41,297 nt of DNA, taken from contig JAGXLO010000012.1 in NCBI GenBank assembly GCA_018334695.1, positions 1 through 41,297 of the forward strand. The letters are read 5' to 3'. Under the pieces are notes generated by a model. That model did no database searches and was not told the origin of the DNA. It worked only from the letters and a program-made list of their open reading frames with translations. The stretch is from Candidatus Cloacimonadota bacterium (GTDB lineage Bacteria > Cloacimonadota > Cloacimonadia > JGIOTU-2). Each line of letters opens with the position of its first letter. Positions within the stretch are counted from its first letter, which is position 1. Positions 34,669-41,297 of this stretch are shown one piece after another. Both the position numbers and the translations under genes were made by a program.

Positions 34669-35435
34669 AAAAAGTAAAAAGAGATGAAATAGTTAAATTT
34701 TGTGATGAATATCTGGAAGCCGATACATTCAAAGACTATTGTAAAAATGGACTTCAGCTCGAAGGTAAAGAAGAAGTAGGTAAGGTTATTGTAGGCGTTT
34801 CACTTTCTGAAAAATTTATTAAAGCTGCTTTGACTAAAAATCCTGATATGCTCGCAGTACATCATGGTCTTTTTGCCAATCAATTCGGTGACCCGCCCAG
34901 GATTCGTTCTTTTTTAAGAAATAGACTTAAACTCATGCTGAAAAATGATTTGAACCTGCTTGGTTATCATCTCCCACTGGATGCACACCCCAAAATAGGC
35001 AATAATATTAATTTGATTAGAAAATTGGGATTAAAAAAGAAATGTAGAATAGAAACGGAAAGATATGGTGAGATAGGATTTGTTGGTAGTTTGAAGTCAG
35101 AAATGCCATTTTCCGAATTTGTTGAATATGTGAATGAAAAACTTGATACCACTGCTTTTGCTATTCAGGGCGGAAAAGATAAGGTGCAAAATATTGGTAT
35201 TATCTCAGGTGGAGCTTCCAATAATTATCTTGATGCAATGTGGGCGGGAGCAGATACTTATCTTTGTGGGGCTATCGAAGAAAATGTGGTAAGGGAACTG
35301 GAAGAGACAGGGATGAATTTTATCAATGCCGGTCATTATAATACAGAAAGATACGGTATTCAAAATTTGGGAGAATTGATAGAAAATAAGTTTAATATAG
35401 CAGTTGAGTATATTGATATTCCCAACGAAGTTTAA
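34665..35435 (+). CDS. Nif3/DUF34-family dinuclear metal-centre protein
   Basis: 256 residues, the short form of the family. Metal ligands are visible in 'AVHHGLF', 'YHLPLDAHP' and the C-terminal 'NAGHYNTERYG', and 'GIISGGASNN' is a family motif. Members form toroidal hexamers with two metal ions per subunit; the biochemical role is unsettled, and database names such as 'GTP cyclohydrolase 1 type 2' come from old transfers. Here it overlaps folE2 by 4 bases, so it is translationally coupled to a real metal-dependent GTP cyclohydrolase. That fits the idea that DUF34 proteins handle metal for partner enzymes. Confidence 0.9.
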   Translation: MKKVKRDEIVKFCDEYLEADTFKDYCKNGLQLEGKEEVGKVIVGVSLSEKFIKAALTKNPDMLAVHHGLFANQFGDPPRIRSFLRNRLKLMLKNDLNLLGYHLPLDAHPKIGNNINLIRKLGLKKKCRIETERYGEIGFVGSLKSEMPFSEFVEYVNEKLDTTAFAIQGGKDKVQNIGIISGGASNNYLDAMWAGADTYLCGAIEENVVRELEETGMNFINAGHYNTERYGIQNLGELIENKFNIAVEYIDIPNEV

Positions 35436-35914
35436 TTTTATTGGTTAATTTTATATAAAATAAAAAAGTCCAAGTTATCCACGGTCATTAAAGATAAATA
35501 TTCCGCTAGCCGCTAACCCCAGAGAAATGAGTATTTTTATCAGAAAGTCAGGGAGATAGTAGGCAAGGTGGAGTCTCATATTCACATCATAGCTACTTGC
35601 TACCGAAGTAGGAATGAAAATAATAATCGTAATTGAAGTAGTAAATTTAATAAGGATATGAAAAATACGGAAGATATTTAATGAAATCTTGAGGGATATC
35701 AAACAAATTGCAAGTTGCAGCTAATTACCTCACAGAAAACTTTATCTTTATTTCTAAAATAATTATTATTAGCGGTAGATCAGAAAAAAATTTATAATTT
35801 AAGTAATCCTTGACGTAAAGGAGTTTGAATTATTAATTAAGGTGCAAAAATAAAATTTTTATATAATTAATTAATATGTTCAATATGATTTATTTGTGAA
35901 TTTTGAGGTAAAAA
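35436..35914. other. Gene-free region before lgt
   Basis: About 480 AT-rich bases. TTGACG (35810-35815), followed 17 bases later by TTAATT, may be the lgt promoter (weak). A 75-codon minus-strand frame (35475-35702) uses TTG, has no ribosome site and is composed of the hydrophobic codons expected by chance in such DNA. I see no tRNA, repeat or clear terminator. Confidence 0.5.
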
Positions 35915-36691
35915 ATGCTTGAATTTCCTGATATCAATCCTAACATTTTTACTATTGGCGATTTTAGCTTTCGCTGGTATTCCATGATGTATATCATATC
36001 TTTTGTTATTGGATTTTTCTTGCTTAGACATCTCTATAGGCAGCGTCATATAAAAATATCCAAAGCAGATTATGAAAATTTATTTTATTATATCATGCTG
36101 GGAGTTATCGTGGGAGGAAGGTTGGGATATGTAATTTTTTATAATTTTAGTTTTTATATCAGACATCCTCTCCAAATTTTTGCTGTCTGGAATGGAGGTA
36201 TGTCCTTTCATGGCGGTATGTTAGGGGTGATTATATTTGGTTACTTCTTTAGTAAAAAACATGGTTATGATTTTTACAGATTAGCTGATCCTACAGTAGT
36301 AGTAGCTCCCATTGGTCTTTTTTTTGGCAGATTGGGGAACTTTATCAATGGAGAGCTTTATGGGCGGGTTACAGACCTACCCTGGGCTATGGTATTTCCT
36401 AATACAGCCGGAAGACCAAGGCATCCTTCCCAAATTTATGAATTATTACTGGAAGGAGTTTTACTTTTCATAATCCTAAAGATTTTACTAAAGAAAAATT
36501 TAAAAGACGGATTCGTTTTCTGGAGTTTTATTCTTCTTTATGGAGTTTTCCGCAGCTCTGTAGAGTTGTTTCGGGCACCGGATGCTCATCTGGGATACAT
36601 CTTTGGCTTTCTCACTGCCGGACAAATTTTAAGTTTTTTGATGATAATAGCTGCCCTGATTGGCTTTGCTTCAATTTATAAAAAAAATTAG
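35915..36691 (+). CDS. lgt: Prolipoprotein diacylglyceryl transferase Lgt
   Basis: 258 residues with seven membrane helices. The signature 'FGRLGNFINGELYGR' (Arg139 onward) and 'GGMSFHGGMLG' (His99) mark the active site; 'VGGRLGYVIFYN' is also conserved. It transfers diacylglycerol from phosphatidylglycerol to the cysteine of prolipoproteins, the first step of lipoprotein maturation. GAGG lies 7 bases before the ATG. The next gene encodes a lipoprotein, its likely client. Confidence 0.97.
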   Translation: MLEFPDINPNIFTIGDFSFRWYSMMYIISFVIGFFLLRHLYRQRHIKISKADYENLFYYIMLGVIVGGRLGYVIFYNFSFYIRHPLQIFAVWNGGMSFHGGMLGVIIFGYFFSKKHGYDFYRLADPTVVVAPIGLFFGRLGNFINGELYGRVTDLPWAMVFPNTAGRPRHPSQIYELLLEGVLLFIILKILLKKNLKDGFVFWSFILLYGVFRSSVELFRAPDAHLGYIFGFLTAGQILSFLMIIAALIGFASIYKKN

Positions 36692-36706
36692 CCAGATGTT
36701 CTATTC

Positions 36707-37411
36707 ATGAAAAAATTAATAACTCTGGGGATATCATTGTTTATAGTTGGTTGTAGTATCTTTAGAGCGCCTGTTTCCAGGAGAGAGCCCGAAATCAAAA
36801 AACAGTTGATGGACCAGCTCGAAATGTATCATCAATTTAAAGCTATAGGGATAGTGAATCTAAGCCTGAAGAATCTGGAAATGAAATCAAATTTTGTCTT
36901 AATTAAAAAAGAGAATAAGCTTAGATTCGATGTACTTGAGGGGGGACTTTTGGGACTTTCACCTACTCCAAAAGCTCAGGTACTTAATCGGGATTCATTG
37001 CAAATTTTTATACCTCACAATAATGTTGTCCATCAAGCAGAGGCTCTAAATTTTTTCTCGGAGAATTATGTACAAAGAATTAGTAATGCAGAAATAAAAC
37101 AAGAAGAAAATAACAAATATTCTGTTCTAATAGAGGGGGATTTAAAAATAATTCTCAATAGAAAAAATCTACATATTCACAAAATAATCTTTGGAGATTT
37201 TGCTCTTGAATTTTTAAAGTATAAAAAAAAATTTCCTCGTACAATTGACGTTTTTAAGAACAATAATCTAGTTTTAAAAATGTCATTTGAAAAGTGGAGT
37301 TTTGAAAAAATAAGTGATGACATTTTTGTTGTGGATTATCCTGAGGACGTACTAAAAAACAAAGTCAGTCTGGAGCAGGTTTTTTCAAAAGGGGAGATAA
37401 ATTGGAAATGA
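36707..37411 (+). CDS. Lipoprotein of the LolB/DUF4292-like type
   Basis: 234 residues. A signal sequence ends in the lipobox IVGC (Cys16). The mature part has the opening 'MYHQFKAIGIVNLSLKNLEM' followed by regularly alternating strands ('SNFVLIKKENKLRFDVL', 'YSVLIEGDLKIIL'), which resembles the half-barrel of LolA/LolB and of DUF4292 proteins in FCB bacteria. A role in receiving lipoproteins at the outer membrane is plausible but not shown. It follows lgt by 15 bases and overlaps comF by 4 (ATGA). Confidence 0.78.
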   Translation: MKKLITLGISLFIVGCSIFRAPVSRREPEIKKQLMDQLEMYHQFKAIGIVNLSLKNLEMKSNFVLIKKENKLRFDVLEGGLLGLSPTPKAQVLNRDSLQIFIPHNNVVHQAEALNFFSENYVQRISNAEIKQEENNKYSVLIEGDLKIILNRKNLHIHKIIFGDFALEFLKYKKKFPRTIDVFKNNNLVLKMSFEKWSFEKISDDIFVVDYPEDVLKNKVSLEQVFSKGEINWK

Positions 37412-38136
37412 GATATAGATCATTATATATTCATTCAATTAAGAATAAATTTTCTAAATTTTTGGATTTAATATATCCACCACTTTGTTTTAATTGCAAG
37501 CAAAAGTTGACGGAAAAATCCATTTTATGTGAAAAATGTAAAAACAAATTAAATTTTCTGGATGAAAATATCTGTTTTATTTGTAAAAAGAAATCTACTT
37601 ATAATGGTATTTGTGAAGATTGTAAGCGGAAATTCCCTTTTGATGGATTTGTTTCAATTTTTAAATTTAATCCAGTTATGCAAAGTATGATTCATAATTT
37701 TAAATATAAAGAATATCAGAAAATCGGTAAATATTTATCCTCTTTTCTTGCGAAAAGGCTAGAACAGAGTAAGTTTATCTATACTATTGATTTTGTCGTA
37801 CCAGTTCCGCTTCATAAAGTAAAAAGAAGAGAAAGAGGGTTCAATCAGGCTCTTATTATTTCTAGAAATTTAAGTAAGATTTTGCAAATAGATCTGTTGA
37901 AAGATTTTGTAAAAAGAAAAAAGTTTACAGCAACGCAGACAAATTTATCTAGAGCCGAAAGAAAGCAAAATGTAGCTGGAGCTTTTTGTGTGAAAAATAA
38001 GGAAAATGTCCACGGGCAAAATTTTTTGCTGGTTGATGATGTTTTTACTACAGGTTCCACTATTTCTTCGATTACACAGGAGCTTAAAAATAACGGTGCA
38101 GATAAAGTATTCTGCGCCACATTAGCCAGAGCATAA
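37408..38136 (+). CDS. ComF-family amidophosphoribosyltransferase-like protein
   Basis: 242 residues from ATG 37408, which shares ATGA with the preceding stop; a TTG two codons earlier (37402) is closer to the GGGGAG box and possible. The N-terminus has two Cys pairs of a zinc ribbon ('CFNCKQKL', 'CEKCKNKL', then 'CFICKKKS', 'CEDCKRK'). The C-terminal type I phosphoribosyltransferase fold has 'PVPLHKVKRRERGFNQA' and the PRPP-binding loop 'LLVDDVFTTGSTI'. ComF is needed for DNA uptake in naturally competent bacteria; no other competence gene is in the window. Confidence 0.93.
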   Translation: MRYRSLYIHSIKNKFSKFLDLIYPPLCFNCKQKLTEKSILCEKCKNKLNFLDENICFICKKKSTYNGICEDCKRKFPFDGFVSIFKFNPVMQSMIHNFKYKEYQKIGKYLSSFLAKRLEQSKFIYTIDFVVPVPLHKVKRRERGFNQALIISRNLSKILQIDLLKDFVKRKKFTATQTNLSRAERKQNVAGAFCVKNKENVHGQNFLLVDDVFTTGSTISSITQELKNNGADKVFCATLARA

Positions 38137-38151
38137 GCAAGGAGTAAATTA

Positions 38152-38535
38152 ATGAATTATCCCATTACTGAAGTTTCTGAAGAAGACGCTCATAAGATTA
38201 TGGACAAAGTTGCAGATTTTATTGCCCAAAGGCGAATGGCTTCTCCTGCTTTGATGTTTATTGAATCAGTAAGGCCTCTTAATTTTATTGCCAGTCAGCT
38301 TTTATTTTTTCTGGCACCTTTTGCGGAATTGATCTTTAATCCTACTGAATATCAACAATTTGCTGCTTTACTAGAAGATAACAAAAATATAGAATATTTA
38401 CTTGATAAGATAGATCAAAAAGATATAGAGTACAGACGTAAATGGAAGCGCGAAAAGCGAGAGAGGAAACAGAGGGAAAAGCGAAAAAAGAAATTAAAGA
38501 AAAAAATAAATAAGAAAGAAAATCAAGATGAATAA
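38152..38535 (+). CDS. Small protein with an amphipathic core and a very basic tail
   Basis: 127 residues, preceded by AAGGAG. Residues 1-90 are helical with a hydrophobic stretch ('FIASQLLFFLAPFAELIF') that may touch the membrane, and 'RRMASPALMFIESVRPLNF' looks conserved-domain-like rather than random. Residues 93-127 are almost entirely Lys, Arg and Glu, which suggests binding to nucleic acid or acidic lipid. I cannot name the family. It is 15 bases after comF and 62 before the MutL-like gene, and may belong with the latter. Confidence 0.75.
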   Translation: MNYPITEVSEEDAHKIMDKVADFIAQRRMASPALMFIESVRPLNFIASQLLFFLAPFAELIFNPTEYQQFAALLEDNKNIEYLLDKIDQKDIEYRRKWKREKRERKQREKRKKKLKKKINKKENQDE

Positions 38536-38597
38536 TTATTTAATTAAAACAAACAATCTCATGATTCTTGTAGAAAAATATTCGCGAAGGAGGAAGA

Positions 38598-40496
38598 ATG
38601 GCTAAAGAGATTAGATCAATTTTGGCTACGGATTGTGGTAGCACGACAACTAAAGCTATATTAATTGAAAAAGTCGATGACGTGTATCGCCTTATCGTGC
38701 GTGGTGAAGCTCCCACAACTGTTGAAGCCCCTTTTGAAGATGTAACTAAAGGTGTTTTGAATGCAGTAGAAGAGGTGGAAGATCTTATACATATTCAGGG
38801 TCAAAAAGACAGGATGATTCTGGAAGACGGTAAAATTATCGTCCCTCAAAATGGTGATAAGGGAGTGGATGCATATCTCTCTACCAGTAGTGCTGGGGGT
38901 GGATTGCAGATGATGGTTGCTGGAGTTGTAAAAAGCATGACTGCCGAAAGTGCAGAAAGAGCAGCCCTAGGTGCCGGTGCAATTGTTATGGATGTGCTGG
39001 CAACAAATGACGATCGACTTCCCTATGAACAGATAGAACGCATACGACATCTACGCCCTGATATGATTTTGCTTTCCGGTGGTATTGACGGCGGCACGAC
39101 CAAACATGTTGCAGAATTGGCGGAAATTATTTCTGCTGCTGATCCCAAACCAAGATTGGGCTCCAGTTATCAACTGCCTGTTATTTTTGCCGGAAACGTA
39201 GAAGCTCGTGATCTTGTAAAAGACAATCTGGAAGAAAAAACAGATTTGATCATTACGGAAAATCTCCGTCCTGTTCTAGAAAGAGAAAATCTGGGACCGG
39301 CTCGGGATAAAATACACGACCTTTTTATGGAACATGTTATGGCTCAGGCTCCCGGCTACAAAAAATTAATGTCATGGTCAAGAGCTAAATTGGAAGAAGA
39401 CAAAGAGCCGAAACTTATTGATATTATGCCTACGCCGGGTGCAGTGGGAAATATAATGCAGACCATTGCCCGCCTGGAAGAAATTGAAGTTGTAGGTGTT
39501 GATATCGGTGGAGCAACTACTGATGTGTTCTCTGTTTTTACAGAGGATCAGGTGTTCAACAGAACTGTTAGTGCTAACCTGGGAATGAGTTACAGTATTT
39601 CCAATGTACTGGCATCGACCGGAATGAAAAATATTATGCGCTGGGTTCCATTTGAAATGGAAGAAAAACAGGTGCGTAATATGATAAAAAATAAAATGAT
39701 ACGACCCACTACAATACCATTTCTTAGTGAAGAGTTGATTTTGGAACAGGCAATTGCAAAAGAAGCATTAAGGCTAGCCTTTGAACAACACAAAGAATTT
39801 GCAGTTACGCTAAAAGGTACACAAAGAAAACGAGAAATTTCAGAAGCTTTCAGCCAATCTACTTCCGGGCAGACGATTGTAGATATGATGTCTCTTGATA
39901 TACTGGTGGGAAGTGGTGGAGTTTTATCTCATGCTCCCAGAAGAAACCAGGCTGCCATGTTGCTTATGGATGCTTTCCTGCCAGAAGGTGTGACCCAACT
40001 GGCTGTGGATAGTATTTTTATGATGCCTCAGCTAGGTGTTCTGGCAGATGTTAATGAAAAAGCAGCGGCACAGGTCTTTGAAAAAGATTGTCTGATTCAT
40101 CTTGGTAGTTGTGTAGCTCCTGTAGGAAAGTACAAACAAGGTAAAACTGCACTCAAAGTGAAAATCGAATTACCTGATGAAGTTTATGAAGAAGAAATTC
40201 CTTTTGGCGAACTGCGCTTAATAGAACTTGGAGTTGACCAGGAAGCCCGGGCTACACTGGAACCACAGTCGGGACAGGATCTCGGAATGGGAAAAAATAA
40301 GACTCTGGAAACAACCCTGACTGGCGGTGTAGTAGGCATTATTATTGATACGCGTGGAAGAGAATTGGTTTATGATCCCAAATTGGATAAGGAAACTATG
40401 CGACTTCATATTCCTGAAGATGAAAAAGAGAGAGTAAAATCTCTATTAAAATGGATGAAAGCGCTAAAAGCTTATCCAGAAGAAATGTTGAAATAG
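38598..40496 (+). CDS. MutL/GlmL-family ASKHA protein (glutamate-mutase-L-like), long form
   Basis: 632 residues, longer than the roughly 460 of clostridial glutamate mutase MutL. The actin-like ATPase signatures are clear: phosphate-1 'ATDCGSTTTKAILI' (Asp12), phosphate-2 'VVGVDIGGATTDVFSVF' (Asp302), and 'LRPDMILLSGGIDGGTTKHV' and 'MSLDILVGSGGVLSHAPRR'. Relatives (PF13941, glmL family) are thought to reactivate coenzyme-B12-dependent mutases such as glutamate mutase or aminomutases, but no mutase gene is in view. AAGGAGG lies just before the ATG. A shared AGGAGGT overlapping its stop starts the next gene 9 bases on, so the two are one translational unit. Confidence 0.88.
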   Translation: MAKEIRSILATDCGSTTTKAILIEKVDDVYRLIVRGEAPTTVEAPFEDVTKGVLNAVEEVEDLIHIQGQKDRMILEDGKIIVPQNGDKGVDAYLSTSSAGGGLQMMVAGVVKSMTAESAERAALGAGAIVMDVLATNDDRLPYEQIERIRHLRPDMILLSGGIDGGTTKHVAELAEIISAADPKPRLGSSYQLPVIFAGNVEARDLVKDNLEEKTDLIITENLRPVLERENLGPARDKIHDLFMEHVMAQAPGYKKLMSWSRAKLEEDKEPKLIDIMPTPGAVGNIMQTIARLEEIEVVGVDIGGATTDVFSVFTEDQVFNRTVSANLGMSYSISNVLASTGMKNIMRWVPFEMEEKQVRNMIKNKMIRPTTIPFLSEELILEQAIAKEALRLAFEQHKEFAVTLKGTQRKREISEAFSQSTSGQTIVDMMSLDILVGSGGVLSHAPRRNQAAMLLMDAFLPEGVTQLAVDSIFMMPQLGVLADVNEKAAAQVFEKDCLIHLGSCVAPVGKYKQGKTALKVKIELPDEVYEEEIPFGELRLIELGVDQEARATLEPQSGQDLGMGKNKTLETTLTGGVVGIIIDTRGRELVYDPKLDKETMRLHIPEDEKERVKSLLKWMKALKAYPEEMLK

Positions 40497-40505
40497 GAGG
40501 TAAAG

Positions 40506-41297
40506 ATGGCTAAAGCATATACTCCCGGATTAAAAATATCTAAAAGTACTATTCTAAAGAAAGATAGAATTCTACCTTTAAAAGGTGAAGTTACTGTAAA
40601 AGAAGGTGATAAAGTAGAAGCAGAAGACGTGGTAGCAAAAACAGACCTGCCCGGTAATGTAGTTCCCCTGAATGTAGCCAATAAGCTGGCAATTCCTGCT
40701 AGTGCTGTTAAGGAAAAAATGTTGAAGGAAAAAGGCGAGAAGTTTGAAGAAGGCGAAGTTATTGCTATGAATAAAACTCTCTTTGGACTCTTCAAAAGCA
40801 AAGTTAAAGCACCAATTACAGGTTCTGTGGAAAATATATCCTCAATTACAGGTCAGGTTTTGTTACGTGAACCTCCCAAACCAATAGAAGTAAAAGCCTT
40901 TATCAGCGGTGTTGTTACCAAAGTGTATGAAGAAGAAGGTGTGGAAATTGAAAATAAGTCAGCCTATATTCAGGGAATCTTTGGTATTGGCGGTGAAGTT
41001 AATGCCGAAATAAAAGTAGCTGTGGAAGAACCAAATGAAGTTCTTACAAGTGAACTTATAGATAATTCATTCCGTGATAAAGTAATTGTGGGCGGATCAA
41101 GAGTAGATTATCCTGCTATTGAGAAAGCAAAAGAAGTAGGTGCCCAAGCTATAATTGTCGGCGGTATAGACGACCAGGATTTAAAACAATTCCTCGGCTA
41201 TGATATTGGTGTGGCAATTACTGGACATGAAAATGTTGGACTAACTATAATTGCTACTGAAGGTTTTGGACCGATTAAAATGGCTGATGATACCTTT
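40506..41297 (+). CDS. Uncharacterised protein with repeated barrel-sandwich motifs (3' end missing)
   Basis: 264 residues are visible and the frame is still open at the window's edge. AGGAGGT (40495-40501) lies 4 bases before the ATG. It has three segments of biotinyl/lipoyl-type barrel-sandwich character: 'GEVTVKEGDKVEAEDVVAKT' (about 30-50), 'KSKVKAPITGSVENIS' (about 100-115) and 'KAFISGVVTKVYEEEGVEI' (about 135-155), then 'YIQGIFGIGGE' and an alpha/beta part with 'VIVGGSRVDYPAIEKA' and 'AIIVGGIDDQDL'. I see no lysine in a biotin MKM context. I know of no function. The pairing with the MutL-like ATPase suggests a working partnership. Confidence 0.82.
   Translation, partial: MAKAYTPGLKISKSTILKKDRILPLKGEVTVKEGDKVEAEDVVAKTDLPGNVVPLNVANKLAIPASAVKEKMLKEKGEKFEEGEVIAMNKTLFGLFKSKVKAPITGSVENISSITGQVLLREPPKPIEVKAFISGVVTKVYEEEGVEIENKSAYIQGIFGIGGEVNAEIKVAVEEPNEVLTSELIDNSFRDKVIVGGSRVDYPAIEKAKEVGAQAIIVGGIDDQDLKQFLGYDIGVAITGHENVGLTIIATEGFGPIKMADDTF

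Noticed and set aside
35475..35702. 75-codon hydrophobic reading frame on the minus strand before lgt
   Set aside because: It starts with TTG, has no ribosome site at that start or at the inner ATG, and its composition is what chance gives in AT-rich DNA.

Overview
The window is AT-rich DNA from a Gram-negative, diderm bacterium, most likely of the Fibrobacterota-Chlorobiota-Bacteroidota (FCB) side. I favour a Cloacimonadota-like lineage, but this is inference from gene content because there is no 16S rRNA here. The support is three very large secreted proteins with C-terminal type IX secretion (T9SS type A) sorting domains, LptF/LptG and lipoprotein maturation genes (lgt, lnt), a CIRCE/HrcA heat-shock operon, and strongly A/T-biased codon use. 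I see no tRNA, 16S/23S rRNA, insertion sequence, prophage or CRISPR array.

Layout. (1) 1-10572, plus strand: a surface and secretion locus. It holds a 5'-truncated modular adhesin-like protein ending in a clear terminator, a 1172-residue protein with PKD, dockerin-like and T9SS domains, a small lipoprotein with a cohesin-like fold pattern directly behind it, and a BNR beta-propeller T9SS protein ending in a second terminator. (2) 10653-17053, minus strand: housekeeping genes: a Gfo/Idh/MocA dehydrogenase, asparaginyl-tRNA synthetase, a small exported protein, MazG, an orphan histidine kinase and the fused NAD(P)HX repair enzyme. (3) 17162-22960, minus strand: a textbook hrcA-grpE-dnaK-dnaJ-rsmE heat-shock operon with one perfect CIRCE operator. 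(4) 23032-28617: rlmN on the plus strand converging on a minus-strand block of a MerR-type regulator, lnt, a beta-propeller lipoprotein and recJ. (5) 28644-30233: the RNase P RNA gene, abutting the stop codon of a coiled-coil zinc-ribbon gene, then about 500 bases without a protein gene that carry two terminators and a candidate small RNA on the plus strand. (6) 30234-32668, minus strand: two LptF/LptG-family permeases for LPS export. (7) 32824-35435, plus strand: RNase HI, a half-size permease, FolE2 and a Nif3/DUF34 protein in a tight operon. (8) 35915-41297, plus strand: lgt, a LolB/DUF4292-like lipoprotein, a ComF-type phosphoribosyltransferase, a small basic protein, a long MutL-type ASKHA protein and a 3'-truncated barrel-sandwich protein.

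The most interesting places are the adjacent dockerin/cohesin pair (3782-7833), the leader and small-RNA region between the zinc-ribbon gene and the Lpt genes (29737-30233), and the MutL-like cassette with an uncharacterised barrel-sandwich partner (38152-41297).
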